NCBI RefSeq assembly: GCF_029227915.1
Contig: NC_079888.1
Coordinates: 11,083,001 to 11,147,000 of the forward strand
Source of the DNA: Hydractinia symbiolongicarpus
Taxonomy: Eukaryota > Cnidaria > Hydrozoa > Anthoathecata > Hydractiniidae
Length of the DNA: 64,000 nucleotides
Reading direction: 5' to 3'
The notes beneath the pieces were generated by a model. That model did no database searches, was not told the DNA's origin, and was given only the letters and a program-made list of their open reading frames with translations. Below, piece by piece: positions 13,501 to 22,500 of the stretch. The position numbers were made by a program, and so were the translations under genes. The first letter of the stretch is position 1. Each line of letters opens with the position of its first letter.

Positions 13501-14916
13501 GTTTTATGACCTTTTACGGCCTAATAAAAGCCTTACACATAAATCACGTGGTTCCACGTGCCTGCGCAGGTTTCCAACAGAGTAGTCGCTCCACTCTCAT
13601 TGGACTACGACGTTCCAAGTTGTTTTCCAGGGTGCCACCGTCTTATAACACCGTCAACTACGTGTACAGGCATTTAAAGGCTGCGATATAGCTTTTTGCT
13701 GCCTAATAAAGGCCTTAAACATAAATCACGTGGTTCCACGTGCCTGCGCAGGTTCGCAACGGTGTAGTCCTTTCATTCTCAATAGACTGCGTCGTCCCAA
13801 GTCAATTTCCAGTGCGCCATTGTCTTATAACACATTGAACTACGTTTACAAGCCTTTAAAAGCTGTTATATGACCTATTACGGCCTAATAAAGGCCTTAC
13901 ATGTAAACTACGTGGTTCCACGCGCCTGCGCAGGTTTCCAACGGTCTAGTCGCTCCACTCTCATTGGACTATAACGTTCCAAGTCGTTTTCCAGGGCGCC
14001 ATTGTCTTATAACACCGTCAACTACGTTACTTCCATTTTTAATGAACTACGACGTTCCATGCCGTTTTCCAGTGCACCATTGTCCTTTAACACCGTCAAC
14101 TACGTTTACAGGCATTTAAAGGCTGCGATATAGCTTTTTGCTGCCTAATAAAAACCTTAAACATAAATCACGTGGTTCCACGTGCCTGCGCAGGTTCGCA
14201 ACGGTCTAGTCCTTCCATTCTCAATAGACTGCGTCGTCCCAAGTCAATTTCCAGTGCGCCACTGTCTTATAACACCATGAACTACGCTTACAGGCTTTTA
14301 AAGGCTGTGATATGGCCTTCTACGCCTAATAAAGGCCTTACACGTAAATCACGTGATTCCACGTGCCTGCGCAGGTTCCCAACAGAGTAGTCGCTCCACT
14401 CTCATTGGACTACGACGTTCCAGGTCGTTTTCCAGTGCGTCAATGCTTTATAACACCATGAACAACATTTACAGACCTTTAAATGCTATTATATGTCCTT
14501 TTACGGCCTCTTATAAGCCTTACACGTAAGCTACGTGGTTCCACGTGCCTGGGCAGGTTCTCAACGGTCTAGTCCTTCCATTCTCAATAGATTACGACGT
14601 TACATGCCGTTTTGCAGTGCGCCATTGTCTTATAACACCAACAACTACGTTTAAAGAACTTTAAAGGCTGTTAAATGACCTTTTGCGGAATCATAAAGGC
14701 CTTACACGTAAATCACGTGGTTCCACGTGCCTACACAGTTTCCCAACAGAGTAGTCCTTCCACTTTTAATGGACTACGTCGTCTCAAGCCGTTTTCCAGT
14801 GCGCCATTGTCCTTTAACACCGTCAACTTCGTTTACAGGCAATTAAAGGCTGTGATATAGCCTTCTACGCCTAATAAAGGCCTTACACGCAAATCACGTG
14901 GTTCCACGTGCCTGCA

Positions 14917-14919
14917 CAG
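14917..14919 (+). repeat. Probable 3-bp target-site duplication, left (CAG)
   Basis: CAG lies immediately before the LINE sequence and again immediately after its A-rich tail at 16,379-16,381. If one tail A is counted the duplication is ACAG. A homologous uninterrupted monomer in copy 3 has a single CAG (35,437-35,439), which supports a duplication made on insertion. It is very short for a LINE, so a blunt-type or repair-type insertion is an alternative. Confidence 0.5.
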
Positions 14920-16233
14920 GAGAACTATAGACCTGTTAGCTTGCTTCCCTGTTTATCAAAGGTTTTTGAAAGAATTATTCTTAATCAAATGCACACTTTT
15001 ATGCATGACAAACTCAGCCCTCACCTATCAGGCTTCAGAAAGGGTTATAATACACAATATGCTCTCATTCGAATGATTGAACAATGGAAAAGCACACTTG
15101 ATAATAAGGGTGTAGTTGGAGCAGTGCTAATGGACCTTTCAAAAGCTTTTGATACTATCAACCATGATTTGCTTATTGCAAAGCTGCATGCCTATGGTTT
15201 TTCTGAATCTTCTTTATTATTTATTCACTCATACTTGAAAAATCGTTTTCAGAGAACCAGAATAAATTCTTCTTTTAGCGAATGGCTTCCTCTTCAAGTT
15301 GGAGTTCCACAAGGATCAATCTTAGGACCTCCTTTCTTCAATTATTCTATAAACGATTTATTCTGGTTCATTATTCAATCATCCCTTTGTAACTTTGCAG
15401 ATGATAACACCTTATATGCTTGTGAAAATTCATTAGAAGATGTAAAACAAACACTGCTTACTAATTTGGTCATAGTTAATAATTGGTTTTATGAAAATTA
15501 CTTAGCAATAAATTTGAAAAAGTATCAATATATTGTATTAGGTCATCACGATGAAAGTTTGATATTTAACCATTTGAAAATTGCGTGTAAATCGTCTGTA
15601 GTGCTTCTTGGTGTTACGATTGACTCGAGACTAAACTTTCATTCGCATGTCAAAAACATCTGTAATAAGGCTAGTAGGAAACTCAACGTGCTTCAAAGGA
15701 TATCTTCCTTTTTGACACCCAAGATGAAGCGTTTTCTCTTCAATTCATTTATTTTGTCTCAGTTTTCTTACTGTCCCTTAGTATGGATGTTTTGTGGAAA
15801 AGTTGCGAATAATCGAATCAATCGTATTCATGAACGTTGTCTAAGAATCATACAGGACGATATAAATGGCAGTTACGATGAACTTTTAACTTTATGTAAT
15901 GTTAAAAATATTCACATCATTAATTTACAGAATTTAATGAAAGAGGTTTACAAATTTTTAAATGGATTGTCACCTCTATATATGAACGAGATATTTTCTG
16001 TTAGGGAAAACAAGTACAACCTTCGTTGCTTTAATTTGATCAGGCGACCAACTTGTCGGACAACGTACTATGGCTTAAATACTTTATCAAATATTGCAGG
16101 GAAGCTATGGATATCTGTGCCTGACGCTACAAAGAATGCTCCTTCTCTCGAAGCCTTCTGTAGCTCAATAAAATTTTGGGAAGGTGATGTTTGCACCTGT
16201 AAAATATGCATGGATATACCATACATATTTTAA
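14920..16233 (+). CDS. LINE reverse transcriptase, 5'-partial (RT domain and C-terminal region)
   Basis: RNA-directed DNA polymerase of a non-LTR retrotransposon, the enzyme that copies element RNA at a nicked chromosomal target. The 437 LINE-encoded codons are uninterrupted. Residue 1 (E) begins an ENYRPVSLLPCLSKVFE block. Then come GFRKG at 38-42, motif A LMDLSKAFD at 70-78 (catalytic Asp at 72), motif B GVPQGSILGPP at 128-138, motif C FADD at 159-162 (catalytic Asp pair 161-162), and a WF-containing thumb-side motif near 189-190. A C-terminal region follows, ending with CTCKIC at 425-430. All three catalytic aspartates are present. The apurinic-type endonuclease and the N-terminus of RT are missing. 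No native start exists: the open frame begins in satellite DNA after TAA at 14,875, passes a GTG at 14,908, and the first internal ATG is at 14,989. It is therefore probably a dead-on-arrival remnant despite the intact frame. Confidence 0.9.
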   Translation, partial: ENYRPVSLLPCLSKVFERIILNQMHTFMHDKLSPHLSGFRKGYNTQYALIRMIEQWKSTLDNKGVVGAVLMDLSKAFDTINHDLLIAKLHAYGFSESSLLFIHSYLKNRFQRTRINSSFSEWLPLQVGVPQGSILGPPFFNYSINDLFWFIIQSSLCNFADDNTLYACENSLEDVKQTLLTNLVIVNNWFYENYLAINLKKYQYIVLGHHDESLIFNHLKIACKSSVVLLGVTIDSRLNFHSHVKNICNKASRKLNVLQRISSFLTPKMKRFLFNSFILSQFSYCPLVWMFCGKVANNRINRIHERCLRIIQDDINGSYDELLTLCNVKNIHIINLQNLMKEVYKFLNGLSPLYMNEIFSVRENKYNLRCFNLIRRPTCRTTYYGLNTLSNIAGKLWISVPDATKNAPSLEAFCSSIKFWEGDVCTCKICMDIPYIF

Positions 16234-16346
16234 CTTTACTTATTTATTTATTTATTTTTCTTATTTTTTATCGCTGTTTGCCTTGTTTTACGTTTTGTTG
16301 TCGATTTAAATTAGTTATTTAAATACTATTGTATCTATCGACGTTA

Positions 16347-16352
16347 AATAAA
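16347..16352 (+). promoter_or_regulatory. LINE polyadenylation signal AATAAA, copy 1
   Basis: AATAAA sits 114 bp after the RT stop codon and 26 bp before the end of the A-rich tail. This is the position expected for the signal that ended the parental LINE transcript. It supports reading the 3' end of this element as complete. Confidence 0.7.
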
Positions 16353-17405
16353 GAGAAAATCAGAATCAAATCAAAAAACAGTTTCCCAACAGAGTAGTCC
16401 TTCCACTTTCAATGGACTACGTCGTCTCAAGTCGCTTTCCAGGGCGCTATTGTCTTATAACACCGTCAACTACATTTACAAGTTCTTAAAGGCTGTTATA
16501 TGACATTACACGGCCTACTAAAGGCCTTCCACGTAAATTACGTGGTTCCACGTGCCTGTGCAGGTTTACAACAGAGTAGTCGCTCCACTCTCATTGGACT
16601 ACGACGTTTCAAGTCGTTTTCCAGGGCGCCACTGTCTTATAACACCGTCAACTACGTTTACAGGCATTTAAAGGCAGCGATATAGCTTTTTGCTGCGTAA
16701 TAAAGGCCTTACACATAAATCACGTGGTTCCACGTGCCTGCGCAGGTTCCCAACAGAGTAGTCGCTCCACTCTCATTGGACTACGACGTTCCAAGTCGTT
16801 TTCCAGTGCGCTACTGTCTTATAACACCGTCAATACGTTTACAGGCAATTAAAGGCTGTGTTATAGCTTTTTGCTGCGTAATAAAGGCCTTACACATAAA
16901 TCACGTGGTTCCACGTGCCAGCGCAGGTTCCCAACAGAGTAGTCGCTCCACTCTCATTGGACTACGACGTTCCAAGTCGTTTTCCAGTGCGCTAGTGTCT
17001 TATAACACCGTCAATACGTTTACAGGCAATTAAAGGCTGTGTTATAGCTCTTTACGCATAATAAAGGCCTCTAACATAAATCACGTGGTTCCACGAGCCT
17101 GCACAGGTTTCCAACAAAGTAGTCGTTCCACTCTCATTGGACTACGACGTTTCATGTCGTCTTCCGGTGCACCATTGCCTAATAACACTGTGAACAACAT
17201 TTACAGACTTTTAAATGCTTTTATATGTCCTTTTACAGCCTCATAGATGCCTACACCTAAATTACGTGGTTCCACGTGCCTGCACAGGTTTCCAACTGTT
17301 TAGTCCTTCCAATCTCAACGGACTACGACGTGTGAAATCATTTTCCAATGCGTCAATGCTTTATAACACTGTGGACTACGTTTACAAGGCTTTAAAGGCT
17401 GTTAT

Positions 17406-17587
17406 ATGACCTTTTACGGCCTAATAAAGGCCTTACACATAAATCACGTGGTTCCACGTGCCTGCGCAGGTTTCCAACGGTCTAGTCGCTCCACTCTCAT
17501 TGGACTACGACGTTCCAAGTCGTTTTCCAGTGCACCATTGCCTAATAACACCGTGAACAACATTTACAGACCTTTAAATGCTATTAT
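17406..17587 (+). repeat. Representative 182-bp monomer with internal dyads
   Basis: One monomer used here as a reference. In order: GGCCTAATAAAGGCC (17,418-17,432, arms of 5 bp around AATAA); CACGTG (17,445-17,450) and CACGTG (17,455-17,460), separated by GTTC; CCTGCGCAGG (17,461-17,470, perfect 10-bp palindrome); and ACGAC-n7-GTCGT (17,507-17,523). It contains about ten CpG dinucleotides. 182 is not a multiple of three, so the reading frame shifts at each monomer, and the monomer's open frame ends with a TGA that usually overlaps the next ATG. Other monomers have the same plan with a few to about thirty changes or short indels. Confidence 0.9.
17445..17460. promoter_or_regulatory. Paired CACGTG (E-box/G-box) palindromes in the monomer, example
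   Basis: Two exact CACGTG hexamers lie 10 bp apart start to start, about one helical turn, and the whole 16 bp is also an inverted repeat around GTTC. CACGTG is the core site of basic helix-loop-helix factors of the Myc/Max/USF type in animals. The pair, or a version with one hexamer changed to TACGTG or CATGTG, recurs in a large share of monomers. Binding is not shown; the motif could simply be part of a structural dyad. Confidence 0.45.
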
Positions 17588-19140
17588 ATGTCCTTTTACA
17601 GCCTCATAGATGCCTTACACCTAAATTACGTGGTTCCACGTGCCAGCGCAGGTCTCCAACGGTCTAGTCCTTTCACTCTCAATAGACTACGACGTTCCAT
17701 GCCGTTTTCCAGTGCGTCATTGTCCTATAACACCGTCAACTACATTTAAAGGCAATTAAAGGCTGTGATATAGCCTTCTACGTCTAATAAAGGTCTTACA
17801 TGTAAATTACGTGGTTCCACGTGCTTGCGCAGGTTTTCAACGGTCTAGTCCTTCCACTCTCAATGGACTACGACGTTCCATGCCGTTTTCCAGCGCGCCA
17901 TTGCCTGACAACACCGTGAACTATATTTACAGACCTTTTAATGCTATTATATGCCCGCTTTCGGCTTCATAAAGGCCTTCCACGTAAACTACATGGTCCC
18001 ACGGGCATTTGCAAGTTCCCAACGGTCTAGTCCTTCTAATCTCCACGGACTATGACTTTCCATAACGTTTTCCAGCGCGCCATTGCCTAATAACACCGTG
18101 AAGTACGTTTACAAGCATTTAAAGGATTTATATGTCCTTTTACGGTCTCCTTTAGGCCTTAAACATAAATCACGTGGTTCCACGTGCTTGCGCAGGTTCG
18201 CAACGGTCTAGTCCTTCCATTCTCAATAGACTGCGTCGTCGCAAGTCAATTTTCAGTGCGCCATTGTCTTATAACACATTGAACTACGTTTACAAGCCTT
18301 TAAAAGCTGTTATATGACCTATTACGGCCTAATAAAGGCTATACATATAAACTACGTGGTTCCACGCGCCTGCGCAGGTTTCCAACGGTCTAGTCGCTCC
18401 ACTCTCATTGGACTATGACGTTCCAAGTCGTTTTCCGGTGTGCCATTGTCTTATAAATCCGTGAACTACATTTACAGACCTTTGAATGCTATTTTATATC
18501 CTTTTGCTGCCCTTACACGTAAACTACGTGGTTCCACGTGCCTGGGCAGGTTCTCAACGGTCTAGTCCTTCCATTCTTAATGGACTACGACATTACAGGC
18601 ATTTTTGCAGTGCGTCAATGCTTTATAACACCATGAACTACGTTTACAAGCCTTTAAAGGCTGTTTTATGACTTTTTACGGCCTAATAAAGGCCTTACAC
18701 ATAAATCACGTGGTTCCACGTGCCTGCGCAGGTTTCCAACAGAGTATTCGCTCCACTCTCATTGGACTATGACGTTCCAAGTCGTTTTCCAGGGCGCCAT
18801 TGTCTTATAACACTGTGAACTTCGTTTACAGGCCTTTAAAGGCTGTTATATTACCTTTTAAATGCCTTACATGTAAACTACATGGTTCCTCGCGCCTGCA
18901 CAGGTTCCCAACGGTCTAGTACATCCAATCTCAACGGTCTGGGATGTCCCAAGTCGTTTTCCAGTGCGCCATTGTCTTATAACACCAACGACTACGTTTA
19001 AAGAACTTTAAAGGCTGTTATATGACCTTTTACGGAATCATAAAGGCCTTACACATAAACTACGTAGTTCCATGTGCCTGCGCAGGTTTCCAACGGTCCA
19101 GTCTTTCCACTCTCAATGGACTACGACGTTCCATGTCGTC

Positions 19141-19516
19141 TTCCAGTGCACCGTTGCCTAATAACACCTTGAACAACATTTACAGACCTTTAAATGCTAT
19201 TATAAGTCCTTTTACAGACTCATAGATGCCTTACACCTAAATTACGTGGTTCCACGTGCCTGCACAGGTTTCCAACTGTTTAGTCCTTCCAATCTCAACG
19301 GACTACGACGTGTGAAATCATTTTCCAATGCGTCAATGCTTTATAACACTGTGGACTACGTTTACAAGGCTTTAAAGGCTGTTATATGACCTTTTACGGC
19401 CTAATAAAGGCCTTACACATAAATCACGTGGTTCCACGTGCCTGCGCAGGTTTCCAACGGTCTAGTCGCTCCACTCTCATTGGACTACGACGTTCCAAGT
19501 CGTTTTCCAGTGCACC
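19141..19516 (+). repeat. Two-monomer (364-bp) indel between higher-order copies 1 and 2
   Basis: Copy 1 has TTCCAGTGCACC at 19,141-19,152 and again at 19,505-19,516, exactly 364 bp (2 x 182) apart. Copy 2 has it once (29,583-29,594), with left flank like the first and right flank like the second. This is the product expected of unequal exchange between two monomers within that 12-bp shared segment. It explains why copy 1 is 10,442 bp and copy 2 is 10,078 bp. The extra monomers resemble those at about 17.27-17.67 kb. Confidence 0.85.
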
Positions 19517-22500
19517 ATTGCCTAATAACACCGTGAACAACATTTACAGACCTTTAAATGCTATTATATGTCCTTTTACAGCCTCATAGATGCCTTACAC
19601 CTAAATTACGTGGTTCCACGTGCCAGCGCAGGTTTCCAACGGTCTAGTCCTTTCACTCTCAATAGACTACGACGTTCCATGCCGTTTTCCAGTGCGCCAT
19701 TGTCCTATAACACCGTCAACTACATTTAAAGGCAATTAAAGGCTGTGATATAGCCTTCTACGCCTAATAAAGGTCTTACATGTAAATTACGTGGTTCCAC
19801 GTGCTTGCGCAGGTTTCCAACGGTCTAGTCCTTCCACTCTCAATGGACTACGACGTTCCATGCCGTTTTCCAGCGCGCCATTGCCTGACAACACCGTGAA
19901 CTATGCCCGCTTTCGGCTTCATAAAGGCCTTCCACGTAAACTACATGGTCCCACGGGCATTTGCAAGTTCCCAACGGTCTAGTCCTTCTAATCTCCACGG
20001 ACTATGACTTTCCATAACGTTTTCCAGCGCGCCATTGCCTAATAACACCGTGAAGTACGTTTACAAGCATTTAAACGATTTATATGTCCTTTTACGGTCT
20101 CCTTTAGGCCTTACACGTAAACTACGTGGTTCCACGTGCCTGCGCACGTTCTCAACGGTCTAGTCCTTCCACTCTCAATGGACTACAACGTTCCATGCCG
20201 TTTTCCAGTGCGCAATTGTCTTATAACACCAACAACTACGTTTACAGAACTTTAAAAGCTGTTGTATGACCTTTTACGCCCTAGTAAAGGCCCTTCACAT
20301 AAACTACGTGGTTCCACGCGCCTGCGCACGTTCTCAACGGTCTAGTCCTTCCACTCTCAATGGACTACAACGTTCCATGCCGTTTTCCAGTGCGTCATTG
20401 TCCTATAAAAACGTCAACTACGTTTACAGGCAATTAAAGCCTGTGATATAGCCTTCTAAGCTTATTAAAGACCTTACACGTAAATCATGTGGTTCACGTG
20501 CCTGCGCAGGTTTCCAACAGAGTAGTCGCTCCACTCTCATTGGACTACGACGTTCCAAGTCGTTTTCCAGGGCGCCACTGTCTTATAACACCGTCAACTA
20601 CGTTTACAGACATTTAAAGGCTGCGATATAGCTTTTTGCTGCCTAATAAAGTCCTTACACGTAAGTCACGTGATTCCACATGCCTGCACAGATTACAATA
20701 GAGTAGTCCCTCCAATCTAAATGGTCTATGTCGTCCTAAGTCGTTTCCAGTGCGCCATTGTCTTATAACACTGTGAACTTCGCTTATAGGCCTTTAAGGT
20801 CTGTTATATGACCTTTTTACAGCCTAATAAAAGCCTTACATGCAAACTACATGGTTCCTCGCGCCTGCACAGGTTCCCAACGGTCTAGTACATCCAATCT
20901 CAACGGTCTGGGATGTCCCAAGTCGTTTTCCAGTGCGCCATTGTCTTATAACACCAACGACTACGTTTAAAGAACTTTAAAGGCTGTTATATGACCTTTT
21001 ACGGAATCATAAAGGCCTTACACATAAACTACGTAGTTCCACGTGCCTGCGCAGGTTTCCAACGGTCCAGTCTTTCCACCCTTATTGGACTACAACGTTC
21101 CAAGTCGTTTTCCAGTGCGCCATTGTCTTATAAAACCGTGAACTACATTTACAGACCTTTGAATGCTATTATATGTATTTTTGTGGCCCTTACACGTAAA
21201 TCACGTCGTTCCACGTGCCTGCACAGTTTCCCAACAGAGTAGTCCTTCCACTTTTAATGGACTACGTCGTCTCAAGCCGTTTTCCAGTGCGCCATTGTCT
21301 TATAACACCAAGAACTACGTTTAAAGAACTTTAAAGGCTGTTATATGGCCTTTTACGGAATCATAAAGGCCTTACACGTAAATCACGTGGTTCCACGTGA
21401 CTGTGCAGGTTTCCAACGGTCTAGTGCTTCCACTCTCAATAGACTACTTCGTCCCAAGCCGTTTTCCAGGGCGCTATTGTCTTATAACACCGTCAACTAC
21501 ATTTACAAGTTCTTAAAGGCTGTTTTATGACATTACACGGCCTACTAAAGGCGTTACACGTAAGTCACGTGGTTCCACGTGCCTACAAAGGTTCCCAACG
21601 GTCTAGTCCTTCCATTCTCAACAGTCTGGGATGTCCGAAGTCGTTTTCCAGTGCGCCCTTGTCTTATAACATCAACGACTACGTTTAAAGAACTTTAAAG
21701 GCTGTTATATGGCCTTTTACGGAATCATAAAGGCCTTACACATAAACTACGTGGTTCCACGTGCCTGCGCAGGTTTCCAACGGTCTAGTCCCTCCATTCT
21801 CATTGGACTACGTCGTCCCAAGTCAATTTCGAGCGCACCATTGTCTTATAACACTGTGAACTACGTTTAAAAGGTTTTAAAAGCTGTTATATGACCTTTT
21901 ACGGCCTAATAAAGGCCTTACACATAAATCACGTGGTTCCACGTGCCTGCGCAGGTTTCCAACAGAGAAGTCGTTCCATTTTCATTGGACTACGACGTTC
22001 CAAGTCGTATCCCAGGGCGCCATTGTCTTATAACACCGTCAATACGTTTACATGCATTTAAAGGCTGTTATATGACTTTTTACGCATAATAAAGGACTTT
22101 TACGTAAATCACGTGGTTCCACGTGACTGTGCAGGTTTCCAAAGGTCTAGTCCTTCCACTCTCAATAGACTACGTCGTCCCAAGCCGTTTTCCAGTGCGC
22201 CATTGTCTTATAAAACCGTGAACTACATTTACAGACCTTTGAATGCTATTATATGTATTTTTGTGGCCCTTACACGTAAATCACGTCGTTCCACGTGCCT
22301 GCACAGTTTCCCAACAGAGTAGTCCTTCCACTTTTAATGGACTACGTCGTCTCAAGCCGTTTTCCAGTGCGCCATTGTCTTATAACACCAAGAACTACGT
22401 TTAAAGAACTTTAAAGGCTGTTATATGGCCTTTTACGGAATCATAAAGGCCTTACACGTAAATCACGTGGTTCCACGTGACTGTGCAGGTTTCCAACGGT

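Larger units (their letters stand above)
1558..14919 (+). repeat. 182-bp satellite array, forward block, relatively diverged
   Basis: About 73 forward monomers. At least five variants of the segment around the monomer joint can be told apart: TATGACCTTTTACGG, GATATAGCTTTTTGCTGCC, GATATAGCCTTCTACGCC, TATGTCCTTTTACAGCC and a TACGGAATCATAAAGG type. Variants are mixed in irregular order, with local duplications only, unlike the regular higher-order repeats to the right. Several monomers carry short deletions, for example near 5,060 and 7,590 where TTGTCTTATA runs directly into TATGTCC. No non-satellite sequence was seen in this stretch. Confidence 0.95.
14920..16378 (+). mobile_element. 5'-truncated non-LTR (LINE) retrotransposon fragment, copy 1
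   Basis: A 1,459-bp insertion interrupts a satellite monomer. It is visibly more AT-rich than the satellite and shares no repeat with it. It holds the RT domain and C-terminal part of a LINE ORF2, a stop at 16,231-16,233, an AT-rich 3' UTR with TTTA repeats (about 16,240-16,254), an AATAAA signal and an A-rich tail (AATCAGAATCAAATCAAAAAA). The endonuclease domain, any ORF1 and the 5' end are missing, as expected of incomplete target-primed reverse transcription. Homology of RT motifs suggests a CR1/L2/Jockey-superfamily element; the clade was not tested. It lies in the same orientation as the monomers. Confidence 0.9.

Noticed and set aside
14908-14919. GTG at 14,908 as a real start codon of the RT frame
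   Set aside because: These 12 bases belong to the satellite monomer (the second CACGTG box and the CCTGCACAG segment). The frame is closed just upstream by TAA at 14,875, and the LINE begins at 14,920, so this is a chance extension.
14920-16378. Full-length, autonomous LINE
   Set aside because: The endonuclease domain, RT N-terminus, any ORF1 and the 5' UTR are absent; both sides pass straight into satellite monomer sequence.
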